Positions 1-12,251 of a stretch of 64,000 nucleotides of DNA are shown here, piece after piece; position 1 is the first letter of the stretch, and every line of letters begins with the position of its first letter. Source of the stretch: Apophysomyces variabilis (taxonomy: Eukaryota; Mucoromycota; Mucoromycetes; Mucorales; Mucoraceae). The translations under genes and the position numbers were made by a program. The notes under the pieces were generated by a model. That model worked only from the letters and a program-made list of their open reading frames with translations. It had not been told where the DNA came from and did no database searches. The stretch covers positions 33,637-97,636 of the forward strand of contig MZZL01000060.1 in the NCBI GenBank assembly GCA_002749535.1, read 5' to 3'.

Positions 1-4
1 TTTC

Positions 5-313
5 GGGCACTCTCACTTATGGGCACTCTTCTTTCAAACACTCCCACTCTTCAGATAATTTTATTTTGATTGTTAGCATACTTTGTTTTCATACAGTGTC
101 ATATATAGTAATATTGGTAATATCTTTTTTGGCGTACTGCTGGTCATTGGGACACTCTTCTTTTGGGCACTCCCAGCTTTTGGGCACTCCCAGCTTTTGG
201 GCACTCCGCGTTTGCCGGACATTCGTATGTTCCCCGGCACTCACTGACTCGACTGGTAGCGGAGCCTAAATTATTGGGGGAAGAGTGCCCGAAGGGAGTG
301 CCCGTAGTAATTC
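5..313 (+). mobile_element. Transposon end 1 with subterminal inverted GGGCACTC repeats
   Basis: The motif GGGCACTC occurs at 5-12, 21-28, 165-172, 182-189 and 199-206. Its inverse GAGTGCCC occurs at 283-290 and 296-303. The block stops in CGTAGTAATTC (303-313), and the same terminal string ends two other blocks in the window (35171-35181 and 57085-57095). Directly after it begins sequence that belongs to a Helitron copy, so this looks like the right end of an element inserted there. The left end is outside the window. No transposase is visible. Arrays of short direct and inverted subterminal repeats are typical of DNA transposon ends such as CACTA-type elements, but the superfamily is not established. 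Confidence 0.5.
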
Positions 314-489
314 TCCATATCTATCAGTCATTTACGTACACCTCTTGAATATCTTACACTGAAGTGAGGACTTCATTTTCAGCAATATTTTCTGCTACGG
401 TAAACGTATGCTAAAAATGGCCACAAATCCATTTACTGCAGCCGCACGCGGCTGTAACGGAAGGAGCGAAGCGAGTGCAGAAGGACTAG
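314..489 (+). mobile_element. Helitron 3' end, copy A
   Basis: The stretch from CCATATCTATCAG onward matches, in opposite orientation, the copies at 36176-37037 and 43216-44085. It carries a GC-rich hairpin (GCAGCCGCACGCGGCTG, 440-456), then GGAGCGAAGCGAG, and ends in CTAG at 486-489 followed by T. A hairpin shortly before a CTRR terminus, with T as the first host base, is the signature of a Helitron 3' end. All three copies lose similarity right after CTAGT. This copy is cut short on its left by transposon end 1. Confidence 0.6.
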
Positions 490-659
490 TTGAAAACACT
501 GTATCTCCCAAAAACAATTTCGCACACTACGAAAATCGAAGTCACAGTCCAGTGGAATTAAATGTCGCAACAAATGAAGAAAATTCAATGCCATCCTTTT
601 TCTGCTTAGCTACCGCTTTACCTCATTCTAAAAGTGCATCCACATCATTGAACTCTCCC

Positions 660-788
660 CATGCCCACTATTAAGCGGTCAAAAGCAGAAGTCGCTGCTG
701 CCAAGGCTGAAATTAGTAGGCTCAAACAACACAACGCTTCACTTCTTGAGATGATTGGCTCAAGTTTTCATAAATGCCAAGTCTGTTG
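660..788 (+). CDS. Short ORF with coiled-coil character
   Basis: A 42-codon ORF (ATG at 660, TGA at 786-788) starts MPTIKRSKAEVAAAKAE and continues with leucines in a heptad-like spacing (ISRLKQHNASLLEMIG). It has a basic start followed by a zipper-like segment, as in a truncated bZIP, but it is too short to assign. Further coding-like sequence follows in another frame, with stops, up to about 990, so this may be the start of a decayed gene. It lies just outside the Helitron terminus. Confidence 0.25.
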
Positions 789-789
789 A

Positions 790-1762
790 ACCTATTTCCT
801 CTAATACAACCCGTCCATTCAATCCACATGCCTAATACATATCGATATCTCCGCAAAAGCTATCCGTCGCATCAGGGCCCCTGTCCGACCTGCTGTCGCC
901 CGCTTCTTCCTTGCAAAAAGGCTTTTTTGATACTCACGCCCTTCCCCGATATTTTTCCATGCCTCTCAATTTTTTATCAGATTGATCTAGCTCGGGCGGA
1001 CACAATTATTATTTTTGCGCTCATTTGAACCAATGAATAAACCCAAGAAACTAGATAGTGCTAGGTTGAAACTCGATGTCATTCACTTAGCTCGAAAAAC
1101 AAAGTAACCCACAAACCTCTATAAGACGCATCCAGAATCTGTAAGCTAGAATAATGACATATCTAATGCTCTTAACAATCTATTCCCTAAGGAAATTGAC
1201 TTCTTAATATCAGAATTTGAGATGTACTGCGAGTTGTCAGGATGTCCTACTTGCAAAAAGATCAATAAAGGGTACTTTGTGTATTCTTGCATTTTTACTC
1301 TGTGAATACGATCCAGCTAGGAATTTCAATCATTATTCCGGTTATCTAGCAGAAAAACCACTAATGGAAAGCATGTCACCCACTTTTTTATTTTCCTTCA
1401 CATGTCATTTTCGTTCTTTTCCCGTCATTTTCTGTAAGCATGACATAATTTTTGAATCAAGATAGACATTGAGGTATTATTGATGGGAACAGTAGACCGA
1501 GTTATAAACCATATCCACACATGTAATATTTATGTAACATTCCATACAAATCCATTGTACAATGAAATGGAAATGGCATAAACTATGTAAAGTTTTGTGC
1601 GGATGCACCCCAAGATGATGCAACTTTTACGTACTCTATTTGAAGACATACCAAGATAATTTTTTACCGGGTGTGATGCAGACGAACTTTCAAACCATAT
1701 GAGATAAGAAGGCTGCAGAAGACTTTAGCAGACAATAGGTATTCCATAAAAATTAAGAGAAC
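790..1762. other. Intergenic, no supported gene
   Basis: About 1 kb of AT-rich sequence. Short open stretches exist, including a worn reading frame that continues the 660-788 ORF, but none has recognisable motifs or splice structure. No RNA gene was seen. Confidence 0.4.
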
Positions 1763-4410
1763 ATGATAGCCCCAACTGCACGACGTGGAACAAGAGCCAG
1801 CCAAACCGAGACTATGGTTGAACCACCCAGGTCTCGCAGACGAATCAGCCGACGAGAAGAAGAAAGACCAGAATCGTCCCGAGCTCCTTTAAGGCGATCT
1901 GAGAGGCAGCAAGCAAAAAGGCAGAAAAGGATCCACGAGTCAAGTGGAAAGGGCTTTTACGCCCGGTATTTAGTAAGTGTCATTGAATACTATTGTTATT
2001 TTTCTTCTATTATTCACCAATTGAAATTTATATATGCATCTAGCGTTCACTTGGCGGGGAGATGGGTATGGCGTCGTCAGTTTCATGACAGGTATGTAAA
2101 CATTGGTCAATTCTAACTCTTATAACACGACAATTAATGTAATTTGTTAGCGTCAAGCCCAGTTTCCAAAATGCGCCAAGTGAATTTGCTAGATGCGACT
2201 TTAATTTTTGGAAATAAAGTACATAGTCCTAGTTAAACCAGCATCTAGTGCTAGTTCGGCCATCATTAGCTCCATTTTTGACAAGGGCACATCATTGGTG
2301 GGTATTTGGCTGGTCCTGATACCCCTGGCAAGAGGGCCCGCAAGTTCTAGTGCATGAACAGAAAAAGTATAGTTTAGCTAGCATCTGGAATACATCTCCA
2401 ACTAGCCTTCGGTGCATATTTAATATCCAGGACCATCATTTTCTTCATTATCCCATGTGTCATCGATTGCCGTGTTGTGTTCGAAAGGTCGATCCGATAC
2501 CGTACTAGTTCCTTCTGTACCCTGCTTGTAACACCAAAAACTGGCAACATATCGTCTGGATGCTTGGTTCGCAAGTGCTCACGAAGAGCTAAATCGCTGA
2601 AGAAAGGCTTTACATAACATCCTGAAACTGGACAACAGAATCGGTTCATGGCACTTTTCTGAAGCGTAAAAGATGAAAACTTGTAAATTTAGATAGTCTG
2701 TAGATACCCGCTCGAGTGTCGTGTCTTCGCAACACTTTTTCCATGTTCTGGGATCATGCTAAGCGGCAAACGCAAATCGAGCGATAATAACCAAAATGAA
2801 ACGGTATTAAGGACAAAGAATGCTAAAACAATGCCGCAACAGTCATCTGGTAGCTCATTCCAGACAAAAGAAACCGATTTGCAGGCAGGTCTTTTATTTG
2901 TACTAATCCATTCTTGATCATATTAACCCCACTCATTCATTAGAGCATCAGGACAAATCAGATAGATCTGTGCGAGATCGATTAAAATATTTGCATTAAA
3001 TACATAGCTACCATGGGTGTCACAGATCTTATTGCCAGCTTGCACTATCAGTTTCCTTTACGTGAGACAACCAACACGCAAAATGCAAACCTGCAGACGC
3101 AGCGGCCAATGAAGAAATATAAGAAAGAGTAACACTTAACTCTACGTGTAAAGTATTAACGCTTCTTAGCAGTAGTAGTACCGAAGACTATATGACAAGG
3201 TAAGTCTGTGATTAATAATGATGGGTTATATGGCAGGAGGAGCTGAGTATTGCATCTAAAGCAACAGATTGCATAATGATCACTTAAGAAACACGGCTAA
3301 TACCTAATTTATATCTAGTTAAGTACGCGGTGATACTGACTACCATATATTAGAGCGGTTGCAGAGCATTTAAGTACTTTGCGGATAGATGAAGATTCCA
3401 CAGAGTACAATAAGTTCGTTGATGCAGTGGCACAGGCATGCTATGCTAAGAACATATTCCCGACTTTGGAAGAAGGCAAGACTTCGTGTTCTCAAATCGT
3501 AATGAGCATTAAGGGCGTCGACACACGGAACGGTTTGTATCCAGTGGCAAGTAAATTAGTAGACAAGGTTGGTATCGTTTGAACTTAGGACGTTGATGGT
3601 TAACTGTTTTGATTCATAATATTGTAAGATCATCGGAGAAAAGAGAACTCGGTTGCATTCGGCGGTTGAGTCGTGGCTAAAAGCTTAGCGTTTCCCCACG
3701 TCCAGCGTGCCACCTGATATAGATGTAAATGATGATATTACCCTCACGCAGTTTATGTTGGAAGAGTCTCATTTTGCGAGACAGGATTTCTCAGAAGACG
3801 GTGCCTTCCTACATTCCGTGGCAATAGTAGGTTGTATCACAAAAGTATTGCTAAATAAAAGGCGGGGTACAGGTCGCCTACGTCCCCGACCTGCCATCGT
3901 TCCACGACAGGCAATATGTCTTGTTTTAGTCATGCTGTCGTATATTTTAAGTACATATTTCAGATAAGCTAATTTATATTATGCCAGACGCAATATCGAA
4001 TGATCAAGACAATTGAAATGTCTTCCCGAAACAGACCGCCTGGATCTGGTAGCAACTTTGCCTCCGGATCATGTTGGGAACAGGCATACAGAGATATGCT
4101 GCAAAATAACAGTGTTTTAGGAAGAAATATCAATTGGACACGTGTCGAACAGCATATCACTGCGACCATAATGGAACATACCGGAATACGGTCGTCGAAT
4201 GAGGTGACACCGGTACAAATGTTTGGCGATATCACCAGAGGAATGACGGATGATGCTTCCAATATGCATCATCAAGAGGAGAGCGAACTTTCCGATACGG
4301 AAAATCCCTATGCATATTCTGGAGAGAGCGAAGTTGAATTTGATGGCAATGCAGATATCTTGGAACAGAACGTGTACTTTATATTTATGATGCAAATAAA
4401 ACGATGCTAG
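1763..4410 (+). pseudogene. Uncharacterised multi-exon or decayed gene, acidic/basic protein
   Basis: Several coding-like blocks lie in order on this strand. They are an Arg-rich start (MIAPTARRGTRASQ, ATG 1763, to about 1972), a block near 3005-3132 (VTDLIASLHYQFPLRETT), a block at 3355-3570 (STEYNKFVDAVAQACYAKN), a short block near 3632-3689 (IIGEKRTRLHSAVESWLKA), a block at 3705-3965 (LTQFMLEESHF and GAFLH) and a block at 4000-4410. A basic Arg/Ser/Glu start followed by a GAFLHxxxI segment recalls the fungal DUF6532-type proteins, but I cannot confirm this. Several joins need stops to be skipped or lack clear splice sites, so the gene is either decayed or poorly resolved. It may be several unrelated fragments. 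Confidence 0.3.
2374..2649 (-). CDS. Small protein with one C2H2 zinc finger
   Basis: A 91-codon ORF. Its N-terminus holds a single C2H2 pattern: CPVSGC, then twelve residues on, HLRTKH, which gives Cx4C-x12-Hx4H. The rest (VQKELVRYRIDLSNTTRQS and on) has no motif I recognise. It lies antisense within the worn gene on the other strand, so one of the two calls may be wrong. It could be an exon of a larger zinc-finger or transposon-derived gene. Function is unknown. Confidence 0.3.
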   Translation of the reverse strand: MNRFCCPVSGCYVKPFFSDLALREHLRTKHPDDMLPVFGVTSRVQKELVRYRIDLSNTTRQSMTHGIMKKMMVLDIKYAPKASWRCIPDAS

Positions 4411-7324
4411 ATTAAATGCTTGCTTAAAAATATCTGTATAGAGCGTGTCTGAAGACGAGAGAAGCATATGAGGCTAAGAAGCTAATATAAGGCCTCAAAA
4501 TGGCTTGGTATGGTACTGGAGGCTTAATATATATGGAGAATCCACGGAAGGATCAATCAAGGCAGGTACGCCTCTGATATCATTTTTAACCTGATCAGGC
4601 TTAGGGTAAGTTGAGAAATCTCAGACAGAGGGTCTCTGACACCAGACTAGCCTGTTCTAGGCGGCGGATCAGCTATTGAACCTCCAGAGGCCTCGTTAGA
4701 CTTCTTAATGTATTTTTAGCCCCTGTTGTAATTTGGGATGAATTTTAGTTACTTCAACTTGATCTTTCAAGGCACACAAGGTCCCATTCGAGAAGCGTAA
4801 AAGCGCCCTTGGTAACTGGCGCAAATTATTTTATACAAAGAACGCATTGACCTCCTACTTGCATTACCAAATCTGCCCCGTTCGAAATTGCTTTTTGACG
4901 AGTAAAGGCAGCTTGTATTTCCGACCAAAGTGTGTCGGGTCTTGTGCTCAAAGCAGAAGGTATGAACTAGGAAAAGGAAACAATCCGGTTTTGCAAAAGC
5001 GACGAACAAAAGCTCTGCATATGGATGAAAGCTGTGTGATGGAATAACCAGTCTTTTCTTTTTTACGTGCGCACACTATCGTCATTCCTTTTTTTTTCAC
5101 TATGGTTATCGTGAGGGTTACCTTGAACACAGATAAAGCATGTGCTTGTGTGGCTCACTATCTCTCTCTATGCGACACGATTCTTGAATAAACATAGTAT
5201 GCTGCCACAGTGCGTCATTTCGCTTGCAAAAAAGCGACCCCCTCCCCTCTTTCAGTCTCTTGCGTAGGAAAAGCAACAAGGACCATATTTATTCCGTATT
5301 TCATGCTGCTCTTTTCTAACATGATGAATTTCAATATTGACAAATCTGTTTAGCTTCTACCTAATCAATCGAATTCGCACGGTATCCGGCACTTGTCACT
5401 CTAAAGATCTACCGATAACGCTAAAACAAGAGGCATTTTTCTTTATCACTCATCAACCAGATGATGTGTTTCAGGTTACTGTTCGGCAAAACGTTCGACA
5501 GAAAAAAAAAAGACACGAAGTAGAAAAGAACCATGTAGTGTTCTGGCAACCTTTGTATGGAAAAGAAATCAAAGATTCTACAGAGAATGCAAAACAAAAC
5601 ATGAAGCTTTTCAAGATACGGCAGGAAATAAAGTGGTTAATGCTGCAGGTTAGGCTTGCTTTTCTTCGGAAAGTCATCTAGCGACAAAAAGAAATAGACA
5701 TAGATAGATAGGTAAATAGAGACAGATTCTTTTTTTTTTCTCTTTTCTGGTAATTTGATAGATAATTTCGGTCATCTGCCGCTCTTTCAGAGTAAAAACT
5801 CTGGAAGTAGTGGGATTTATCGGGTCGATTGTTAGCGTAATGTGGCGTTCCAGTTATTCTCCCACGGTTTTGCAACAGAAGAGCTATTGGAATGTAAGGA
5901 ACAATTAAAAAAAGGTAACGGCCCGTTTCTTTATTTGAAAAGAAATCGATAACATAGCGCTTTGATCCGTATCGCCCTTTTCTCCCTTTGCCATGATATC
6001 ATTGATTTCCACAATAGGAAAGATGCGTCCTGGGTGCCTGGGTGGGTTACGAAGGAAAAGATAATCTGTTCAACTTACCTAAACTCCTTTTTCTTAACCA
6101 GGTAATATACTTAATTGTTAAAGTCCTCGGTTCTTCAACTGGACAGAGCAGTCAACTAGACACGAACCATCCCAATGGATAAAGAAAGATCAAGTCCTCA
6201 TATCCGTGCATTTCGATTACCTCACCAATGTCCTGAAAGAAAAGGGTAACAAGGGTCAATTGTTATGGTAGTACAAGGTGAAAGAAACGGAATGCGTATT
6301 TTTTTCTCCACTATCTCGGTCTTCCGAACCTTGATGCCTTGCCGAAGCCATGGCTCATTTCAATAAAGATAGCGAGTCAACATCCTTAAACAAACAAGCG
6401 TTTCCCAATGGAAAATTAAGCGATATATGTAAAGCAATCCTGTTTTTCCACTTCCTTTGATGGAGTGATACGGTATATACCATATATTTTCCTCAATGAA
6501 GAACAACTTTTTTTAAAGTTATCTCTTCGAACATCATCATCTTTATTACCACTAAACTACTTAACAAATAAGCAACAACTTATTTTTTTTCTAAACCCAT
6601 CGACATAACATTGGACTCTCGATGAATCCAGTCATTCCAAAAAGAAAATGAGTGCTTCCTAAATTCGATCTGATTTCATGACTGCCCTATATATTGATCA
6701 TGCATAATTGCGTTCTGTTGTTTTTCTGCTTTCTACCTATTTTCTCTTTTTGGTTTTTCTCAAGCCTGTCAACTTTTTTTTGTTCCTGTTGAACACCGAA
6801 AAATGCTTTTATGAGGGGAGGAATAGGGCCTGGGCGGACTGATTGAGTACATTTGAAGTATGACAAAGAAAAGTTGTTGATATAGAAGTTTCCTTTTTGT
6901 TCAATTCTTTGTGATATTCCATATGTGTAAAAATTCAGATAGATAAAAATACCGCAGCGTCTCAGATTATTAGGTAAAAGGGCATGGTTTGTGTAACTAT
7001 AATGACGAGGGGACGTTTTAGAGCTCTCAACGTGGGTCTAGAAGATGGTAGAGTTGTTTGGGCATGGAATGAATGCAATGCACAATATCAGATGTGAATG
7101 TGATAGGGAAGAGGCAAGTGCAAATTTAGGGGGTTGCAATAACATATCATGATGGCCCAATTTGAATATATCAGTTGGATCTTTGTAGTTATCAAAGTTC
7201 AACTTACGATGACAATGAAGTCACTGTGTGTTAAACACGCGAGCTAACAAATCCATGCCCTAGAAAGGTACAATTTCCATGATAGGGAACTTGATGACGG
7301 GTACCTGACACCTGAACACACATG

Positions 7325-7344
7325 AAAAAAAAAAAAAAAAAAAA
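7325..7344 (+). repeat. Homopolymer A tract
   Basis: Twenty consecutive A residues. It could be slippage, or the tail of an old retroposed sequence, but no coding remnant is visible immediately upstream. Confidence 0.7.
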
Positions 7345-8207
7345 TACCTACCCATTCTGTATCTGCAAACTTTATCTTTATTTTCTAACACAGAAAAACT
7401 CCAGATTCTGCAAAAGAACAAAAAAAGGTATTCGCCCTTGATATCACCAACCGAAGATCACCACCTATTAACGAAAACGTCGTCTTCTCCTTCCCCCCTC
7501 TACAAATATTAGAAACATACACAGGATCAAGAAAATGAAGAAGTATTACAAAATTCACAAGGCATAATACATTCCAATAGAAATGATGTATGGATCATCG
7601 ATGGTTGTTGTCTTATTTAAGATGCAAATCATCAAGAATGACCAAACTTATTTTTTTTTATCATGGGTTGCATAATTAGACTTGAGGGATCCGCAAAAGA
7701 AAGAAAGACAAAAGCAATGCATGGTTTGCCAAAAAAGAAAAAACGTTTGATTTGAAAAGATAAAGCTAAAGCAAAGTTTAGACCGGACAATGAGGGACAA
7801 ACTTCTTTTCGTTCTGGTCCGGTGATATGTGTAATGTTTACACGTATCACTTTATTTCTGTCCTGTTTTGCTCCCTTTTACAAAAAGAAAAGTGACACGC
7901 AAAATGAAGGAATCGTCAAAGATAGAGGAAGAAACATGAGAGCCAAGAAGAATAAAGAGTTTGGTCGTTGACGGGAAGATTCAGATCCCGATAGGATCAC
8001 TATTGGAACGCCCGAGAAAAAGATAGCTATCTCCGAAATGGGGAACTATGACGTCGTGCATATCTAGGGCGATGAAAATCGATAGGATGGGATTCTTCGT
8101 GCCCATTTATCAAGAAATCAGCGAATTGGGGGGTCATGGTGTGCCTTTTTTTCTGGGGGAAGGGGACGAGGGCAAAACAGGCTAGGAATACACGCTGTCT
8201 TGAATGC

Positions 8208-8208
<1 letters not shown>

Positions 8209-8243
<35 letters not shown>
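8209..8243 (+). repeat. GA microsatellite
   Basis: About 17 GA dinucleotides with one interruption (AAAG). An 18-T tract follows 30 bp downstream at 8276-8293. It lies in the upstream region of the aldo-keto reductase gene. Confidence 0.8.
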
Positions 8244-8756
8244 GTAGAGCTTAAGTCTTAAGTGGCACGGCTTCTTTTTTTTTTTTTTTTTTTCCCCTTC
8301 TTTCAGGTAGTGCAATAATCTGGGGAATCAGAGCTTAACCCCATTTAGATATTCCTTTCCTCTTGGACCCGGACAACTGACTCTCTCTATAAAGAAATCC
8401 ATTCACTGCGATAGATATCAGCCCGGACATACCGATCAACGACCCGGTGGTTAGATGGGGGGAACCGTGCCCTTAAAAAAAGTTACGCTCTAATCTTTCC
8501 TCTGTCTCTCTGGCGTTTTCGTTCGCATGTGGGTACGTGTTATGCTCTCTGTATCCATGACGAAAGAAGACAGGTTAACCACTTCTGGGTTATTTTCTAT
8601 TTTTTTTTTCAATTTTTCTACAATCTATATAAACCCTTTCCATCTTTTCGGCAAAGTAGAATCAAAAAATCAAATAATCCTTGTTTCTTTCTCTCTATTC
8701 TATCAACGCATCCAACTTCCTTTTTTCTCCTCTACTCTCTATCCCTTTAAACCAAA

Positions 8757-9791
8757 ATGACCATTGAATATCTTCCTCTTCAACCTTCCGGTGATAAGAT
8801 GCCCTTGATCGGCTACGGTACATGGAAATTGGACCCAAAAGACGCTCCCGAAACCATCTACAATGCTATTAAAGTCGGCTACCGTCTGATTGACTGTGCT
8901 AGCAATTATAAAAACGAAGCCGCCGTCGGCAAGGGAATCCGAATGGCCATTGATGCTGGCATCGTCAAACGGGAAGAGATCTTTATTACAACTAAACTCT
9001 GGAGTACCTACCATAAGAAAGAGCATGTCCGTAAGGCCCTTGAAAAACAACTTCAGGATCTTGGTCTCGATTATGTCGACATGTTCCTTGTTCACTGTAA
9101 GTGAAAAAATGAGATTGTTTTCCTCCTTGATACTTACTTTCTATTGTGTCTTTTACACTTAGTTCCTCTTCCATTGAAGTATGTTCCTATCGAGGAGAAA
9201 TATCCTCCTGGATGGTATCAACCTGGTGAAGAGGTCATCACCTTGGATCGTGCACCCATGCATGAATGTTGGGCAGAGATGGAAAAGCTCGTTCAGGCTG
9301 GCCTGGCGCGCAACATTGGTGTGTCGAATTTCAATGTCCAGCTATTGATGGACATGTTGACGTATGCCAAGATCAAACCCTCGCTCTTGCAAGTCGAACT
9401 TCATCCTTACCTTCAACAAGAACATCTTGTCCGATGGGTCCAGTCCCAAGGTATTGCCGTCACGGCCTACTCCTCCTTTGGTCCCACCTCCTTTGTCTCG
9501 ACTGGATCCAAGCGTGCTAAATCGGTCGAACCTCTTTTCGAAAACCCGGTGATCAAGGACATCGCTGCCAAATACAACCGTCCCCCCTCCCAAGTTGCCC
9601 TGCGCTGGTCGCTTGAACGCAATGTGGCTGTGGTCCCCAAGAGCATGAACATCGACCGCATGAAGATCAACTTGGATTCCCTTAACTGGAAGATGGATGA
9701 AGAAGATGTTCAAGCCATTAACCAACTTGATATGGGTCTCCGATTTAACGACCCCATGGTCAATGCTCAGAAGCTGCCTATCTTTTACTAA
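8757..9791 (+). CDS. NAD(P)H-dependent aldo-keto reductase, D-xylose reductase type
   Basis: Two exons (8757-9096 and 9163-9791) joined across a 66-bp GTAAGT...TTAG intron give 322 aa, the usual length of fungal xylose reductases. The (beta/alpha)8 AKR fold is clear. LIGYGTWKL is near the N-terminus, and the catalytic Asp and Tyr lie in RLIDCASNYKNE. The catalytic Lys is in FITTKLW and the His in MFLVHFP, whose codon 3' neighbour is split by the intron. The cofactor phosphate loop VPKSMNIDRMKIN matches the IPKS...R...N pattern of xylose reductases. The enzyme would reduce D-xylose to xylitol, or related aldoses and aldehydes, in the cytosol. The start ATG follows a CT-rich leader. Other AKR members such as glycerol dehydrogenases share the fold, so substrate is inferred. 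Confidence 0.9.
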
Positions 9792-12251
9792 CTAAACCTG
9801 CTCCTCTCTCTCTCTTCCCTTTATCTTCCCATCTCCGATAGCTTATGATTGAAAATCAATCAATTCCTTTGTAAATTTATCACGCTCCTCTTCCTCCTTT
9901 TTTGTTTCCTTTTATTTCTGTCTGCTCAACAATAAAGATCCTATTTTTTCTAGTTTGACGTCATTTGGTCATATTTTATACGAGATTAGTCTTTTGAAAG
10001 GCTTTCAGGGTACCCTTCCTACTTTGATTGCAATGGAATGTGCGACTTATTGGTTAAATAACAGAGTTGTAATGTATAAAATGAGTCTGACCAATAGCGT
10101 CATTTTTGGGCTATCAGGTAGATAAGCGAGTAAGGAGAAAGAAAACTAGCATGCAAACTGTGTCCGTTCCGAGAATAGGGGTCCTACCTTTAAGTTATAA
10201 AGGTTTCTCAGCATACGACGGATCTTTTTACCGACATACTCAAACACATAGATTCAGTATTTACGAGATGGAGGTGCTTTTATCGATTGGGTCCATAGCA
10301 GGCACTCCCTGCAGGAATTTTTTTTCCTTCTGAAAGCCAAGCCCAAACCAGCCTTCTGTATCATGACCACATACATCCTTTTTATGCTCAGCAGAGGAAT
10401 TCTGCTGGAGCTGTTAAATTACTTGAACCTGACGATTCACTGGGGAATCTTAGCTGGCATTCTTTGTCATAGCTCTCCAACAACCACACGATCCATTGGT
10501 GAGTACTTCCTATTAGTATCATCTAGATCTAGAAAGTACAACGGTAAGCAATTAGCAAGAGAGAGAGATATAGAAACCGAGCCAAACGTGTCATTTCACG
10601 CATTTTACGCGGTATATTCTATCCCAAGTAGACGACGCCGCTTTGCTGTGCGTGAGGTCATGTTATGATTTTCTTTCTACTCGTAAATACAGGGAATCGG
10701 ATTCCTTCGATAATTCATCAATGCAAATCTCTACATATACATAACAACAGTTGTAAGGCATTCTTTTAGTGCTAGTCTTGATTGCACGTTGCACAGAGAC
10801 AGGTAACCCGGCAATATGAATGGCACTGTCAAATACCATCAAAGGCTTTACATGTGCCGATCGTTTCTTTTCTTTTCTTTTGCTTTATTTAATTATTTTT
10901 GGCAGCTTTAAGAGAATATCTCTAACGTTCCATTGCATTTGTTTACAGTTTTGTTATAGAAGCCTCGAACCTTCCATTTATGTTCATTGACGTGGTGTGT
11001 GTGTGGTTAAATCAAAAGAAAACAAAGGGAATCCTTTCTTTCTTTCTTTTTTCTTTATTTCATCAGCCTAAGTTTAACATAAGGAAAAGATTGATCCCGG
11101 AAACCATGAACAGAAGCTTGGCTAATAAGGAAAAAAAACAAAAGAAAACCGAGAAAGAAGAATTACTACTCTAACCTTCCATTGAAACGGAATAGCTTTT
11201 TTTCTGCTTTTGCTTTTCATTGTATAATAGTGCATGAATGGGTTCTGCTTGTCATTGTCCCACCGTATCGTATCTCGATCGCCTTAATTTCCATCCTAAC
11301 AATGGTACCTTTTTTTTTCTCGTTTAAAGAATACGATATGGAACCCGCAACTCAAAGAGTTGCATGATGAGGGTACAATACCTTACGCAAGACTTTTCCG
11401 TGTCTTGCTTCATAGAGAAGGATCACATGAAGATGGCCAACTGTTTCTTTTGGTTAGCAAAAGCAGACCCTTTCTCCAGAGATTTTTTTTTGGGTTTGAT
11501 CCTCTTCATTGCCCCCTTTTTCTTTCCCCTTTCCTCCTATGGGAAACCTTCCCTTTCTGCATAGCGTGTTTGTTAACCCATGTGTTCCATCTGTGCACAT
11601 GGCTTTCCCACACTCTGCTTTATTGTTATTCTTTTCTTGTAACTACACTGTGTGCTCAAATCCTAGGAAGCTGTAAAGTCAGCTGGGTTTTATAATCTTT
11701 TTGGCAGATTTAATTCAGTTTTTAGAGAGAAACAAGCAACAGACGAAAAGAAAAACGAGTTAAGCTGTCTATATATAGCAAAGCCTTTGGAAAAGGAAGA
11801 AAAGAATAATTTCATCAAAAATTGTCAGAAAGGAAGACAAGAAAACAAAATACAAACAAACGAAGAGAAAAGAAGAATAACAGAAGAGAAAACAAGGGAA
11901 GAACTACAGAGCGGCTAAAAAAAAAAAGAAGATGGCAAATAGAGAACCCATTCTTTTCTCCCTTTTTTTTTTGGTTGGATATCTGGAGAAAGAGAATTTG
12001 TTCTTTATAAGCTGGAGTATCTGTCTGTGTACGTGTGGATATATGTGCGTGGGCTCGTGTGGTTGGTGTGAGGGTGTGGTGTTGTATACGTTTTGTTTGT
12101 TGACGGATTATGTATAGTGAAAACTTGGAGACTTTTTTTCTTTGCTCATGGGGCATGATCCCGAGCAAAAAGAGAAAAAAAAGGCATTATCTTATCTTCG
12201 TGTTTGTACGACGTGTAAAGAAGTTTTCCGGGAAGTGAATGCAAAAACAGA
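9792..12251. other. Intergenic region between convergent genes
   Basis: About 2.5 kb. The first 150 bp are the likely 3' UTR of the reductase gene (AATAAA at 9931-9936). The last part is the 3' flank of the HMG-box gene on the other strand. The open stretches between them show no motifs or splicing. No RNA gene was recognised. Confidence 0.4.

Larger units (their letters stand above)
4411..8756. other. Long gene-poor stretch
   Basis: About 4.3 kb with no ORF that shows motifs, conserved composition or plausible splicing. It holds a run of 20 A (7325-7344), a GA microsatellite (8209-8243) and an 18-T run (8276-8293). The last 300 bp are pyrimidine-rich and are probably the promoter and 5' UTR of the aldo-keto reductase gene. 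The region 4745-4810 is loosely similar to 41053-41115 (TTAC[CT]TCAACTTG and ATTCGAG[AC]AGCGTAAAA), so it may be an old dispersed repeat. Confidence 0.4.

Noticed and set aside
3969..4262. 97-codon minus-strand ORF
   Set aside because: It is antisense to the plus-strand coding-like block at 4000-4410 and has no motif. The plus-strand frame has better composition.
9342..9725. 127-codon ORF antisense to the aldo-keto reductase
   Set aside because: It lies entirely within the second exon of a well-supported gene on the other strand and shows no domain of its own. It is a mirror effect of codon bias.
11159..11170. GAATTACTAC as a possible left end for the CGTAGTAATTC elements
   Set aside because: No GCACTC- or GCACTAAAAG-type subterminal repeats follow it, and a 10-base match is expected by chance in AT-rich DNA.
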